A DNA stretch of 64,000 nt from positions 58,683-122,682 of the forward strand of contig PWFQ01000018.1 in the NCBI GenBank assembly GCA_003554105.1, written 5' to 3'. Under the pieces are notes generated by a model, which was not told the DNA's origin, ran no database searches, and saw only the letters and a list, made by a program, of their open reading frames with translations. Source of the DNA: Clostridiaceae bacterium. GTDB taxonomy: Bacteria > Bacillota > Clostridia > Peptostreptococcales > T1SED10-28. Of the stretch, positions 49,879-59,231 are shown piece by piece (the first letter of the stretch is position 1; each line of letters opens with the position of its first letter). Made by a program: the position numbers and the translations under genes.

Positions 49879-50763
49879 CTATATACCTCCTTTTGAGAGC
49901 TCCAGAAAACGTTCTTCCAATGAGGGCTTTACAATTTTCAAATCAAGAAGTTCATAGCTTCTGCTTTCTGTAAAATCAAGGATCTCCCGAATTCCATTAA
50001 TCTTGTCGAAGGTGCGACATCGGTATGCTTCCTTGTTTTTTTCCCATTGGAAAAGAAATTCTTCAGGAAAATCTTCGATCGTTCCTCTCCAACACACCTC
50101 AAGCCATTCTTCTTTTTCAATGTTACCTACAATTTCTCCCGGACTGCCCAGCTGACGCAGTTCCCCTTTGACGATCATCCCTACTTGATCGCTCAAAGCC
50201 TCGACCTCTGCCATATCATGTGAAGCAAGAACAATGGTGGTTCCTTCTTCTTTCAATCTTCGAATTTCTTTATGAAGATTTGCTCTGGCCTCTACATCTA
50301 GACCTGCTGTCGGCTCATCCAGGAAAAGAACTTCCGGTGAATGGCTCAATGCAAGAGCAAGATGAAGTCGTCTCTTTTGACCGGTTGAGAGGGTTTTATA
50401 TTTCTTATTACTCAACTCTTCAAGACCAAGTCCCTCCATAAGATCTCCCCGGTACTCAATCTTCTTCCATGTGCAAAACAGTTTCATAGCATCCTTCACT
50501 GTAATCGCTGCCGGTAGAGATGACGACTGTAATTGTACTCCGGTTAAACCCTTCTTCAATGCCTCCTTAGGTCTAAGTCCATCGATTAAGATTTCTCCTC
50601 CGTCAAAATTCCTTAAACCCTCCATGCATTCTAAGGTTGTGGTTTTTCCCGCTCCATTGGGTCCCAGTAAAGAAAAAATATCTCCTTTTCGAACTTCAAA
50701 ACTCAAATCTTTTAGTACAATTTCCTTTCCATAACGTTTCTTTAGATGGTTCACTTTTATCAA
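49879..50763 (-). CDS. ABC transporter ATP-binding protein
   Basis: A 294-residue ATPase with Walker A GPNGAGKTTT near residue 38, a signature reading LSTGQKRR (Thr replacing Gly of LSGGQ, as often in ABC-2 exporters), Walker B VLFLDEPTAG and the switch His in VLASHDMAEVE. The C-terminal 80 residues form the extra domain seen in drug-exporter ATPases. AAGGAGA precedes the ATG. It is the second gene of a MerR-ATPase-permease operon. Confidence 0.93.
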   Translation of the reverse strand: MIKVNHLKKRYGKEIVLKDLSFEVRKGDIFSLLGPNGAGKTTTLECMEGLRNFDGGEILIDGLRPKEALKKGLTGVQLQSSSLPAAITVKDAMKLFCTWKKIEYRGDLMEGLGLEELSNKKYKTLSTGQKRRLHLALALSHSPEVLFLDEPTAGLDVEARANLHKEIRRLKEEGTTIVLASHDMAEVEALSDQVGMIVKGELRQLGSPGEIVGNIEKEEWLEVCWRGTIEDFPEEFLFQWEKNKEAYRCRTFDKINGIREILDFTESRSYELLDLKIVKPSLEERFLELSKGGI

Positions 50764-50795
50764 TGCTATTCTCCTTTCTTCCTCTTGAAAACTGG

Positions 50796-51572
50796 CTATT
50801 TAATCTCAATATTCTGTTGCTGGAAGTAGCTTCTCAATCCCTCCGAAATAAAATCCTCTACTTTGCGAAACTCCTTCATAAATTCTGTTTGTTCCTCTCC
50901 CCTGCTTTTCTCTGAGAATTCCGCAAGTTGCTGTATCATTTTCATATCCCCTTTGGTAAAATCTATCACCTCTTTCCACCAGGCCTCTGCAACTTTCAAT
51001 CCTTCCATAGAATCTGCTTTTACTCCTTTTTCTTTCAACTCCAGTGCCGTTAAACAGATTCCCTTCATCCGTTCTAAATAGATTCTCCCCTTCTCTTCCT
51101 TATATTCCTCTTTAATTTTTTGATACAGATCTTTATCAAGATACTTCACAATCCAGTAATGTTCATCCTGATTTCTGAGGAGCTGAATAATTTCCATGAA
51201 CATCTCCCAATCCACTTTCCCTACTTCGTTCATTTCTTCGCGAAATTTATGAATCAACTCATAGGTCACTTTTTTTCGCTGGATTTCTTCATCAATCAAT
51301 TCTTCCTGCTTTTTAAGATATTCATCCATTTCCTGAACAGTTTCCGCCGGCATAAGCTTTTCTTTGATTTCTTTTAAGGAAAATCCGAATTCTTTCAGGC
51401 TTATGATTTGATGCAGCATGATATAATCCTTTGTTGTATAGAGTCTTCTGCCTCCTTCTGTAAAAGATGTGGGTTTCACGAGCCCCACCTGGTCGTAATA
51501 TTGAATCGTCCGTACAGTTACGTTAAGTCCTTTTGCAATTTCACCCACGGTAAATCTCTTTTCCAATGTCAT
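50796..51572 (-). CDS. MerR family transcriptional regulator with helical effector domain
   Basis: A 258-residue regulator. The N-terminal MerR winged helix has FTVGEIAKGLNVTVRTIQYYDQVGL at residues 8-32, then the wing and the dimerisation coiled coil (about 75-120). The C-terminal 130 residues are helical with aromatic residues (EHYWIVKYL, EAWWKEVIDF), resembling TipAL-like drug-binding domains. It probably senses a compound exported by the downstream ABC transporter. The promoter has the 19-bp spacer that MerR proteins untwist. An in-frame ATG is the start; GGGGGATG lies upstream. Confidence 0.9.
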   Translation of the reverse strand: MTLEKRFTVGEIAKGLNVTVRTIQYYDQVGLVKPTSFTEGGRRLYTTKDYIMLHQIISLKEFGFSLKEIKEKLMPAETVQEMDEYLKKQEELIDEEIQRKKVTYELIHKFREEMNEVGKVDWEMFMEIIQLLRNQDEHYWIVKYLDKDLYQKIKEEYKEEKGRIYLERMKGICLTALELKEKGVKADSMEGLKVAEAWWKEVIDFTKGDMKMIQQLAEFSEKSRGEEQTEFMKEFRKVEDFISEGLRSYFQQQNIEIK

Positions 51573-51619
51573 AGTCTTTCATCCCCCTTATTTTGCTTAA
51601 ATTTCCTGTTCTTAAGATC

Positions 51620-51650
51620 ATTCTACAATATGACGTAACGTAACATGCAA
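51620..51650 (-). promoter_or_regulatory. MerR-type promoter with 19-bp spacer
   Basis: On the minus strand TTGCAT (51650-51645) and TAGAAT (51625-51620) are separated by 19 bp containing the dyad ACGT-T-ACGT. This is the geometry of MerR-activated promoters. It lies about 50 nt before the merR gene. Confidence 0.75.
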
Positions 51651-51681
51651 GTGTTTTTTTAAATTACTTTATTTTTTTATA

Positions 51682-51724
51682 TAAAAAAACATCCTGTTCA
51701 CTTCGTAACGAAACGAACAGGATG
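51682..51724 (-). terminator. Terminator of the TauE-family gene
   Basis: CATCCTGTTC and GAACAGGATG form a perfect 10-bp stem with TTCG/CGAA inside; on the minus strand it is followed by seven T residues. Confidence 0.88.
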
Positions 51725-51751
51725 TGAATTCCAATTTATCTTATTCTCCAC

Positions 51752-52489
51752 TTAAGCCATTCCAGAGTAAAAAGCAAGGAAACCCATGGCTGTGATCAAG
51801 ACCAGACTGACCTTTCGGAAAAGTCCGTCATTCAAACGGTTCCCTGCAAACATTCCCAATGCAGTACCAAGAATCAGCGACGGCAATAAAGGGATAGTGT
51901 AACCGATTACCGGTTCTGTAATCAAACCGCTCATAAAATAGTTGGGAATGGAAAAAATATTTAAAATCCAGAAATACATCGTAAGGTTTCCACGAAAGCT
52001 CTGTTTTTCCACACCCTGATTGTTAAGAAAAAGAACAATCGGTGGTCCTCCCAAGGATACACTGCCGCTGAAAAATCCACTTAATAGTCCGATTGGAAAG
52101 AGCGTTCTCTTTGAATTGCGAATCGGAATTTTCTTCCCGCTGAAATTCACTGTGGCAACAATAATGATTAAGACTCCAACGATGATTTTCAAAATACTCT
52201 CCGACATCCAAAGCAAACCGTGTACTCCGATGGGGGTTCCAATCAGACCTCCTGTCACAAGGATACCGATTCTTTTGATCTGGACGTATGAGTGCATTTT
52301 CACCAGAATCATTGAATTCAGAACCAAGCTGAAGATCATCAAAAGAGGAACCACAACCTGAATCGGAAGGATCATAGTCATTAGAGGGAGTGCCAGCAGA
52401 GAAAACCCGAAACTCGTCATTCCCTGGGTAAATCCGGAGATGAAAATAACCAAAATTGCAAATAGTGATAAATATTCAGTCGTATCCAA
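51752..52489 (-). CDS. TauE/SafE family sulfite/anion permease
   Basis: A 245-residue membrane protein with about eight helices in two related halves, typical of TauE/SafE transporters (sulfite, sulfoacetate and related anions). The conserved GFTQGMTSFGFSLLALPLM opens the first half and GLLSGFFSGSVSLGGPPIVLF opens the second. The TTG at 52489 follows AAGGAG by 7 nt and is the likely start; the longer frame begins eight codons earlier without a ribosome site. It follows the AEC transporter gene by 36 nt and may be in an operon with it. Confidence 0.88.
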   Translation of the reverse strand: MDTTEYLSLFAILVIFISGFTQGMTSFGFSLLALPLMTMILPIQVVVPLLMIFSLVLNSMILVKMHSYVQIKRIGILVTGGLIGTPIGVHGLLWMSESILKIIVGVLIIIVATVNFSGKKIPIRNSKRTLFPIGLLSGFFSGSVSLGGPPIVLFLNNQGVEKQSFRGNLTMYFWILNIFSIPNYFMSGLITEPVIGYTIPLLPSLILGTALGMFAGNRLNDGLFRKVSLVLITAMGFLAFYSGMA

Positions 52490-52525
52490 AGTCTGACTCC
52501 TTCCATTGATCAATAGTCCTTCGAG

Positions 52526-53491
52526 CTAATTCGTCAAAAGAAACACAACGATCGGTATAGTGGCAATAGACAACATCGTGGTGATAAAAACAGCTTTAGA
52601 GCCTAAGTATCCGTCATTACCGTACTTTGCTGCCATAATTGCGCAGTTCGCAGCTGCAGGCATTGCTGTAATGAGAACCGGAACTCCTAGCAGAAGCCCC
52701 GAAACTCCAATTAGCCGTAGAATGAAATAGACAATCCCGGGAAGAAAAACTAACCTGATTCCGCTCAAGAGCAGAAGATTTTTATCTGTTGTCAACTCAC
52801 TGTAATGCACTTTCATTAAAGACGCTCCGATAAAAATCATTGCCAGGGGTGTAGTTGTTGCACCCACCAGCTCCAATGTACGGAAAACAGGGTAAGGAAG
52901 ATCGATTGAAAAAAGAAATAGGGAAAAGCCGATAAACACTGAAATAATCCCGGGATTAAGAAGAACTTTAATCAGACTTCCTCCATTCCCGCCATCGACT
53001 TCTGCTCCTGTTCTCATTAAAATATGGACCCCCAGAGTCCATATGAGGAAGTTGAAGGGCAGGTTGTATATTGATGCATAAAACACTCCCACTTCTCCAA
53101 ACACCGCATGAGCTACGGGGAATCCCATAAAACCCACGTTGGAAAAGATCAGGACAAATTGAAAAATATCCCGTCGGCTTTCCTTTAAATTCAGTATATT
53201 TACAATTCCATATGAGAAAAGGATAATGAAAACATAAGAGATGATTGAAATCACTAACAAAATACCGGAATCCAATAATAAGTCCGGGGAAAAAGGCAGT
53301 TTCATTGAGACAATGATCATTGCGGGAAGGGCAATGTCCAGAACGTAATTCTTTATTTCCCGGTTAAACCCGTCAGTAATAATATTTTTCTTTCTCATGA
53401 CATATCCTAATAGAACCATAAGAAATAAAATACTAACTTCCTGAAAAGAAGCCACCTCATCACATCCCACATTTGTAAAGTTGCTGATCAC
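52526..53491 (-). CDS. AEC (auxin efflux carrier) family transporter
   Basis: A protein of up to 321 residues with about ten membrane helices and AEC features: FLMVLLGYVMRKKNII at the start, FSNVGFMGFPVAHAVFG with its conserved Asn-Gly-x-x-Gly-Phe pattern, and ITAMPAAANCAIMAAKYG near the C-terminus. Bacterial members carry malate, malonate and similar organic acids. The start is uncertain. The first ATG-equivalent codon at 53491 lacks a ribosome site, while GATGAGGTGG lies inside the frame near 53455. A GTG there or a later codon may be used. Confidence 0.85.
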   Translation of the reverse strand: MISNFTNVGCDEVASFQEVSILFLMVLLGYVMRKKNIITDGFNREIKNYVLDIALPAMIIVSMKLPFSPDLLLDSGILLVISIISYVFIILFSYGIVNILNLKESRRDIFQFVLIFSNVGFMGFPVAHAVFGEVGVFYASIYNLPFNFLIWTLGVHILMRTGAEVDGGNGGSLIKVLLNPGIISVFIGFSLFLFSIDLPYPVFRTLELVGATTTPLAMIFIGASLMKVHYSELTTDKNLLLLSGIRLVFLPGIVYFILRLIGVSGLLLGVPVLITAMPAAANCAIMAAKYGNDGYLGSKAVFITTMLSIATIPIVVFLLTN

Positions 53492-53599
53492 TTCCCTATT
53501 GTATCATATTTATGTTCGGTCTACGAACCATTCTACGGGATTTTCTTTACTGTGGAAATATAAATAAGCTATAATAACAAAGAAGGGAGGATTGCGCAA

Positions 53600-54610
53600 A
53601 TGCGTTATGAAAAACAAACAAACTTTAAGGAAATCGGTCATGATGGCCAAGAACACCTTGCAAAATCAAAGGTTCTGGTCATCGGATGCGGAGCTCTCGG
53701 AACGATGGTTGCAAATAATCTTGTCAGAGCAGGAATCGGGTACATTCGCATTGTTGACCGTGATTATGTGGAACTTCACAACCTTCAGCGGCAGTTATTG
53801 TTTGATGAGGACGACGTTCAAAGAAATTTGCCGAAAGCCATTGCAGCCAAAGAGAAGCTTTCGAAAATTAATTCCTCAATCGATATTGAAACCATCGTCA
53901 AGGATGTAAACAGCACCACAATTTATGATCTGATTCAGGGAATTGATTTAATCATGGATTGTACCGACAACTTCCAAACTCGTTATCTCATCAACGATGT
54001 CTCTTATAAGTTCGAAATCCCTTGGATTTATGGGGGAGTCATCGGTGCAACGGGAGTATTGCAGGTCTTTCTTCCCGGCGAAACTCCATGCCTTCGATGT
54101 ATGATGGATGCGCCTCCACCAAGTGGAGCAGTTCCAACCTGTGACACCGCAGGAGTTCTCAATACAGTAACCGGCATAATCGGATCCCTTGAGAGCAACG
54201 AAGCAATTAAGTATCTGACCAAAGCCAAAGATAAGCTCCTCCGAAAGATGCTCTATCTGGATTTATGGGAAAACACTCTTGAGAAAATCGAAATCCCACT
54301 AAATCCTGAATGCCCCTGCTGTCAAGGGCAAGAGTACCATTTTTATGAAAATAAAGAGGATCATGCCGCATTTCTCTGTGGCATCAACAGTGTACAGGTA
54401 TCTTCCCCCACCGAAGAGAAGATCTCTCTCGAAGCACTGGAAAAGCGGTTACAGCCCACAAACTACAGAACCAAAAGAACTCCCTATCTTTTAAAAATAT
54501 ATGCGGAACCCTATGAAATCACCCTCTTCCCCGATGGAAGAGCCCTCATTAAGAATGCCAAAACCTTGGAGGAAGGTAAAACCGTTTATGCACGGATTAT
54601 CGGAAATTAG
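53600..54610 (+). CDS. ThiF/MoeB/HesA family adenylyltransferase
   Basis: A 336-residue E1-like enzyme that adenylates the C-terminus of a ubiquitin-like sulfur carrier (ThiS or MoaD type). The nucleotide loop is VLVIGCGALGTMVANNL, with DRDYVELHNLQRQLLF, the Asp of MDCTDNFQTR and a PTCDTAGVL catalytic-Cys region. A zinc site is formed by CLRC and CPCC. The C-terminal 80 residues form an extra domain resembling a sulfur-carrier or rhodanese-like tail without a clear motif. GGGAGG precedes the ATG. No sulfur carrier gene is adjacent. pepF follows after 19 nt and is probably co-transcribed. Confidence 0.9.
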   Translation: MRYEKQTNFKEIGHDGQEHLAKSKVLVIGCGALGTMVANNLVRAGIGYIRIVDRDYVELHNLQRQLLFDEDDVQRNLPKAIAAKEKLSKINSSIDIETIVKDVNSTTIYDLIQGIDLIMDCTDNFQTRYLINDVSYKFEIPWIYGGVIGATGVLQVFLPGETPCLRCMMDAPPPSGAVPTCDTAGVLNTVTGIIGSLESNEAIKYLTKAKDKLLRKMLYLDLWENTLEKIEIPLNPECPCCQGQEYHFYENKEDHAAFLCGINSVQVSSPTEEKISLEALEKRLQPTNYRTKRTPYLLKIYAEPYEITLFPDGRALIKNAKTLEEGKTVYARIIGN

Positions 54611-54629
54611 AATTGAAGGAGGAAAGTCA

Positions 54630-56453
54630 ATGAATGAAAAAAAACTTCTCAACCGATCCGAGGTGGATCCCTCACTGACCTGGGATTTGACCAAAATTTT
54701 TCCCACTGTCGATGACTATGAAGATCTGCTCTCAACCTTCCCTGAAAGAAGCAGATTGATTCAGGACACTTTTAAGGACAATCTTCTCACTCCTGAAAAA
54801 ATCATTGAATGTTTGGAGCAATATGAAACCCTTTTGGTTGACGTTTATAAAGCCAACGCATATGCATTTTTATCTTCGTCTGTCGATGAAACCGATGAGG
54901 AAAATCAGCAAAGAGTGGCAAAGGCACAAATGGTTTTTGCCAAGGTCTTTGGCAACCTGTCCTTTGTAGAAAGCGAACTGAAGGAAGCTGATGAGAAAAA
55001 ACTAAGCAGTGCCATCAGCTTAACAGGTCGTTATAATGAGTATTTGAAGGATCTTTTAAGACAAAAGCCCTATAAGCTCCATCCCGATGTAGAAAAAACC
55101 CTTGTGGAACTGTCACCGGTCTTTGACGCACCTTATCAAATCTACAATCAAGCGAAACTTGCTGATCTTTCCTTCCCGTCCTTTACTGTAAAAGGGATAG
55201 AGCATCCCTTAAGTTTCGTTCTTTTCGAAAACGACTACCAGATGGAGCCGGAAAAGGATCTCCGTCGCGAAGCCTTTTCCGTATTTTCAAAAGAGCTGCG
55301 CAAATATCGGAATACCATGGCGGGAACCTATCTATCAAAGTTACAGGAGGAAAAAATCTTATCCGACCTCCGGGGATTCAACAGTGTGTTCGACTATCTT
55401 CTTTTCGAGCAGAAAGTGGACCGAAGCCTTTACGACCGACAGATCGACTTGATCATGAGTGAGCTTGCTCCTCATATGCGTCGCTATGCAAAGCTGCTCC
55501 AGCAGGAACATGGATTGGAGCAGATGACCTATGCGGATTTAAAAATCTCCATCGATCCCGACTATGATCCAAAGATAAGCATTGAGGAATCCAAGGAATA
55601 TGTAAAGGGTGCTCTTTCGATTCTCGGTGAAGATTACTTAAACCTTGTTATGGCTGCCTATGATGAACGCTGGATCGACTTTGCTCAAAATACTGGTAAA
55701 TCCACCGGCGGTTTTTGCGCAAGTGTCTATGGCCAAAATTCATACATCCTTTTATCATGGAGTGGATTGATGAGTGAGGTCTTTACATTGGTTCATGAAC
55801 TTGGTCATGCAGCACATTTTATGCTTTCGTCGGAAGAGGTCAGTTTGCTGGAACAGGACCCCTCGATGTATTTTGTTGAAGCGCCCTCCACCATCAACGA
55901 ATTGTTTTTAACCAACTATTTAATGAAAAAAAGTTCAGATCCAAGGTTCAAACGATGGGTGCTCTCTTCAATGGTTGCAAATACCTACTATCATAATTTT
56001 GTTACCCATCTCCTGGAGGCTACCTACCAAAGAGAAGTATATAAGCTCATTGATCGTGGTGAATCCGTTCATGCAAATACCCTGGATCGTTTGAAAAGAA
56101 AAGCTTTAGAGGATTTCTGGGGAGAGGATGTCCATCTCAACGAAGGGGCCGAACTCACCTGGATGCGCCAGCCTCATTACTACGATGGTCTTTACCCCTA
56201 CACTTACAGTGCAGGTCTTACTGTTGCAACTGAGGTGAATCAGCGAATTCTTATTGAAGGCAAAACCGCTGTTCAGGATTGGATTAAGGTGTTAAAAGCG
56301 GGAGGCACTCTCGAGCCTGTTGGTCTATCACGGCTGGCAGGGATCGATATCACAACGGATCGGCCCTTGCGCAATACCATTGCATACATCGGATCTCTGA
56401 TTGATGAAATCGATGAGCTGACAAAGGAGATCCACCGACAGTCAACTCAATAA
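54630..56453 (+). CDS. pepF: Oligoendopeptidase F (M3B family)
   Basis: A 607-residue cytoplasmic zinc endopeptidase digesting oligopeptides of about 7-17 residues. The catalytic motif LVHELGHAAHF (HExxH) is near residue 390, with the third ligand Glu in the following helix (EAPSTINELF). It opens with the typical DPSLTWDLTKIFPT. AAGGAGG lies 7 nt before the ATG at 54630; the frame runs 43 codons further upstream inside the thiF-like gene and is not used. The usual length for PepF is about 600. Confidence 0.95.
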   Translation: MNEKKLLNRSEVDPSLTWDLTKIFPTVDDYEDLLSTFPERSRLIQDTFKDNLLTPEKIIECLEQYETLLVDVYKANAYAFLSSSVDETDEENQQRVAKAQMVFAKVFGNLSFVESELKEADEKKLSSAISLTGRYNEYLKDLLRQKPYKLHPDVEKTLVELSPVFDAPYQIYNQAKLADLSFPSFTVKGIEHPLSFVLFENDYQMEPEKDLRREAFSVFSKELRKYRNTMAGTYLSKLQEEKILSDLRGFNSVFDYLLFEQKVDRSLYDRQIDLIMSELAPHMRRYAKLLQQEHGLEQMTYADLKISIDPDYDPKISIEESKEYVKGALSILGEDYLNLVMAAYDERWIDFAQNTGKSTGGFCASVYGQNSYILLSWSGLMSEVFTLVHELGHAAHFMLSSEEVSLLEQDPSMYFVEAPSTINELFLTNYLMKKSSDPRFKRWVLSSMVANTYYHNFVTHLLEATYQREVYKLIDRGESVHANTLDRLKRKALEDFWGEDVHLNEGAELTWMRQPHYYDGLYPYTYSAGLTVATEVNQRILIEGKTAVQDWIKVLKAGGTLEPVGLSRLAGIDITTDRPLRNTIAYIGSLIDEIDELTKEIHRQSTQ

Positions 56454-56578
56454 AATTGATCCGTCTCATGACGGATGTTCTTCTTCCCTCAAGACTGAAA
56501 AAAAACGGGACTGCGGGCGGTTCTTCATAATTTCTTCTTCCTTTATAATAAATGTATCAAACAGAAAGGGGGATCATT

Positions 56579-56863
56579 ATGGAATATCCGCTGTACGCTG
56601 ACGAAACCCATGAATATGTGATCGAAAAACAAGTGTGTCAAAGGGACACAAAGTCGAGAGGAGATAAACAGTTGAACAAACAGTTAGTATTACCTAAGGT
56701 GATCAATGAGCAAGTAACAGAAAGAAAAAATCCGACTCTGATTTTCAAAAGTGCAGGGGATCGAATATCCAGGATTCTCCGGCGGAAAGAAGCGGAAAAG
56801 GATCTCGAGAAGATCAAAGAGCAGTACTTCTACGAGTTTTTTAACGGAAACTATTTCAGATAA
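56579..56863 (+). CDS. Small hypothetical protein
   Basis: A 94-residue charged protein starting MEYPLYADETHEYVIEKQVC. It is hydrophilic, with a lysine/arginine/glutamate-rich C-terminal half that is probably one helix (about 62-85), and a single cysteine near residue 20. No domain was recognised. AAAGGGGG precedes the ATG at 56579; nine upstream codons of the frame have no ribosome site. It has its own terminator. Confidence 0.6.
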   Translation: MEYPLYADETHEYVIEKQVCQRDTKSRGDKQLNKQLVLPKVINEQVTERKNPTLIFKSAGDRISRILRRKEAEKDLEKIKEQYFYEFFNGNYFR

Positions 56864-56883
56864 TCGTGCTATAGCAGAAAATC

Positions 56884-56914
56884 AAAGGGACATGAAAATT
56901 CATGTCCTTTTTTA
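56884..56914 (+). terminator. Terminator of the small hypothetical gene
   Basis: AAAGGGACATGAA and TTCATGTCCTTTTTT form a stem with one bulge, followed by T residues. Confidence 0.82.
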
Positions 56915-56973
56915 CGTTTTTCTATGGTACACTATGAACGACTCATTAATTTTTTCCAAGGGAGGGAAAGTAT

Positions 56974-58719
56974 ATGAGAATAAGAAATTCATCCATCATT
57001 CCCCTGCTGATCATTATTATCGTCTTTCTTCAATCCCATGGAACAGCATGGGGGAACGATGAAACTTCAGAGATGTTGACTGTTGGAATGGTGGAGACTG
57101 CCGGAAATTTTCAGCCCTTTTATTACCCCCGTAACAGTGATAAATATGTCATTGATTTAGTGTTTCAGAGATTGTTGCGACGTGACCTTAATGGTGATTG
57201 GGTCGGAGAGGCTGCAGAATCCTGGTCTGTTTCTGATGATTTAAAGGAAATCCGGTTTGCCTTAAGGGAAAATCTCACCTTTTCCGATGGTGAGCCTTTA
57301 ACAGCAGATGATCTTGTTTTCACTTACAGTGTGCTGATGGACCCTTCCTTTCTTGGAGGCCATGTTTCCTATACGGAGGAATTGGTAACCGTTGAGGCAT
57401 TAAATCCTGCCGAGGTTCTTTTCGTTTTTGAGGAAGGGTCTCCCGACAATCTCTCCCGTGCAAATTTCTATATCACTCCGGAACATTATTACGGTCAATA
57501 CTACGCATCCGGTGATACCTCAGAGCTGACTCAAGTCAGGGAGGAGCCTTTGGGCTCAGGACCCTATTTCCTTTCGAATTATTTCATGGAACAATTCATT
57601 TTTTTGGAGAGAAACCCCTCTTACTATGATGAAAATGTTTTTTCCATCAATGAAATTCTTTTTGAGAATGTTACCTCCAACACATTAATGCCTTCTCTTC
57701 TACAGGGAGAGATTGATCTGATCAGTCGCATGACAGAGGTTCGACATTTGAAAAGAGCGCAGGAGGAAGAAGCGATTCAATACAACCGCTTTTTTTCAGA
57801 CTCTTATTCAGTTCTGAAATTTAATCATGAAAATGGACCTACCCGACATGTTGAGGTGCGAAAAGCTCTGCAATTAGCGATGGACTTCCAGGGTCTTGTC
57901 GATCATTATTTTAATGATTTCGCCAAAGTTCCCCGTCATCCCTTTGGAGAAAACTCTTTCGTGATCGATCAGGAGTTTGAAAATCGATTAAGAGCTCCTG
58001 ACTACAATATTGAGGAAGCGGCAGCGGTCCTTGAAGACGCAGGATGGTACTTAAACAGCGAAGGAATGCGTGAAAAGAATGGTGAGATCCTGGAGCTTCA
58101 CATTGTGGCAGCAAACTACTCAGACATTGTAGACACACTCACTCCCCTATGGGACAGGGACTGGGCAAATGCTCTGGGAATCAGCCTGATCTATTCTCAT
58201 GGTCCCATAGACAGGGTCTTGAATCAAGTACTCTTTGATGAAGAAGAGAGTCGCTCAGGGTGGAATGTAGTCTATCTTCCCCAGTCAGTCAACCCTCATT
58301 CACCACTTTCTGTCGCAGAAAGATTCCATTCATCAACAATTGGTACGGGACATGGAAATATCAGTCGATACGCAAACACTGAAGTGGATGAGTTGATTGA
58401 AAGAGCTCAAGTGATTCATGAAAATGAGATCCTGATTCCCATCTATCAGGAAATTGCAACTCTGCTCCAGAAAGACTGGATGATGGCACCGGTTTATACC
58501 CAGGAATATGCAGATCTTTACACGATGCGCCTGGATTACTTCGAAACAAATAATTTTTATCGATGGCCCGATGCACTAAGGCATGCAAAACTTCTTGATA
58601 TTGATATTGACCCCATCCCCTACGAGGATGAATCCGAACGCTCCTGGTTCATAACCATCGGAGTGCTGATTATTCTCTACGGTTTATTTCGATGGAATCG
58701 TAGAAACGAATGGTTCTGA
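56974..58719 (+). CDS. Family 5 solute-binding protein with C-terminal membrane anchor
   Basis: A 581-residue extracellular solute-binding protein (SBP_bac_5, oligopeptide/nickel type). It begins with an N-terminal signal peptide (about 1-27), then ESWSVSDDLKEIRFALRENLTFSDGEPLTADDLVFTYSVL-type family segments in the first lobe and the second lobe from about 280. There is no lipobox cysteine. Instead a C-terminal helix (WFITIGVLIILYGLF, about 555-572) followed by RRNEWF probably anchors it. No permease or ATPase genes are adjacent. It may therefore serve a distant transporter or act as a sensor. GGGAGGG precedes the ATG. Confidence 0.9.
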   Translation: MRIRNSSIIPLLIIIIVFLQSHGTAWGNDETSEMLTVGMVETAGNFQPFYYPRNSDKYVIDLVFQRLLRRDLNGDWVGEAAESWSVSDDLKEIRFALRENLTFSDGEPLTADDLVFTYSVLMDPSFLGGHVSYTEELVTVEALNPAEVLFVFEEGSPDNLSRANFYITPEHYYGQYYASGDTSELTQVREEPLGSGPYFLSNYFMEQFIFLERNPSYYDENVFSINEILFENVTSNTLMPSLLQGEIDLISRMTEVRHLKRAQEEEAIQYNRFFSDSYSVLKFNHENGPTRHVEVRKALQLAMDFQGLVDHYFNDFAKVPRHPFGENSFVIDQEFENRLRAPDYNIEEAAAVLEDAGWYLNSEGMREKNGEILELHIVAANYSDIVDTLTPLWDRDWANALGISLIYSHGPIDRVLNQVLFDEEESRSGWNVVYLPQSVNPHSPLSVAERFHSSTIGTGHGNISRYANTEVDELIERAQVIHENEILIPIYQEIATLLQKDWMMAPVYTQEYADLYTMRLDYFETNNFYRWPDALRHAKLLDIDIDPIPYEDESERSWFITIGVLIILYGLFRWNRRNEWF

Positions 58720-58723
58720 TAAT

Positions 58724-58774
58724 AAAAGACCGAAGCTCCGTCAACTTTTACAGTTAGCGGAGCTTCGGTCTTTT
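58724..58774. terminator. Bidirectional terminator
   Basis: AAAAGACCGAAGCTCCG and its exact complement CGGAGCTTCGGTCTTTT form a 17-bp perfect stem between convergent genes. Confidence 0.92.
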
Positions 58775-58794
58775 CTAATTCCTTCTTAATCCCT

Positions 58795-59169
58795 TTATTC
58801 ATGTCCCTCAAGAATATCCAGCTCAATTGCTTCCCCTTGTTGAGGCCAGCTGTCCAGCACAAGATTCGTGCTGACCCGTACTCTTTGACCTATGGATAGT
58901 TCCTCAATATTATCAACTGCGTACCAAACCGCTGATAAATCTGAAGGGCCATCATCTTCCGTACTCTTCTCCAATAATTCGTCTATGGTCATTTCATCGA
59001 TGTCCTCCGGTTCTATATGACTGATTACCAGAATACGCTCTTCGCTTATCTCCACGATATAACCTTCCTGTGTCATCAGATCTTCATCGTTAAGGTCGTT
59101 CCCGCAACCGGTAAGAAAGAGTAGGGTCATGAGAATCCCTCCTATAATCATCCGGTTTTTGCGATCCAT
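58795..59169 (-). CDS. Lipoprotein with DUF3221-like domain
   Basis: A 124-residue lipoprotein. The signal peptide ends in the lipobox FLTGC at about residue 22. The mature domain reads GYIVEISEERILVI, followed by an acidic loop and a C-terminal segment GQRVRVSTNLVLDSWP, fitting the DUF3221/YobA-like small beta-barrel pattern of Firmicute surface lipoproteins. Function unknown. GGAGGGAATTG precedes the ATG. Monocistronic or the last gene after the FMN enzyme. Confidence 0.8.
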   Translation of the reverse strand: MDRKNRMIIGGILMTLLFLTGCGNDLNDEDLMTQEGYIVEISEERILVISHIEPEDIDEMTIDELLEKSTEDDGPSDLSAVWYAVDNIEELSIGQRVRVSTNLVLDSWPQQGEAIELDILEGHE

Positions 59170-59231
59170 TTCAATTCCCTCCTCTGTGGGTTTTTTCTGG
59201 TTTTACCCTGCATTTATAAGACGCAGGAAAA

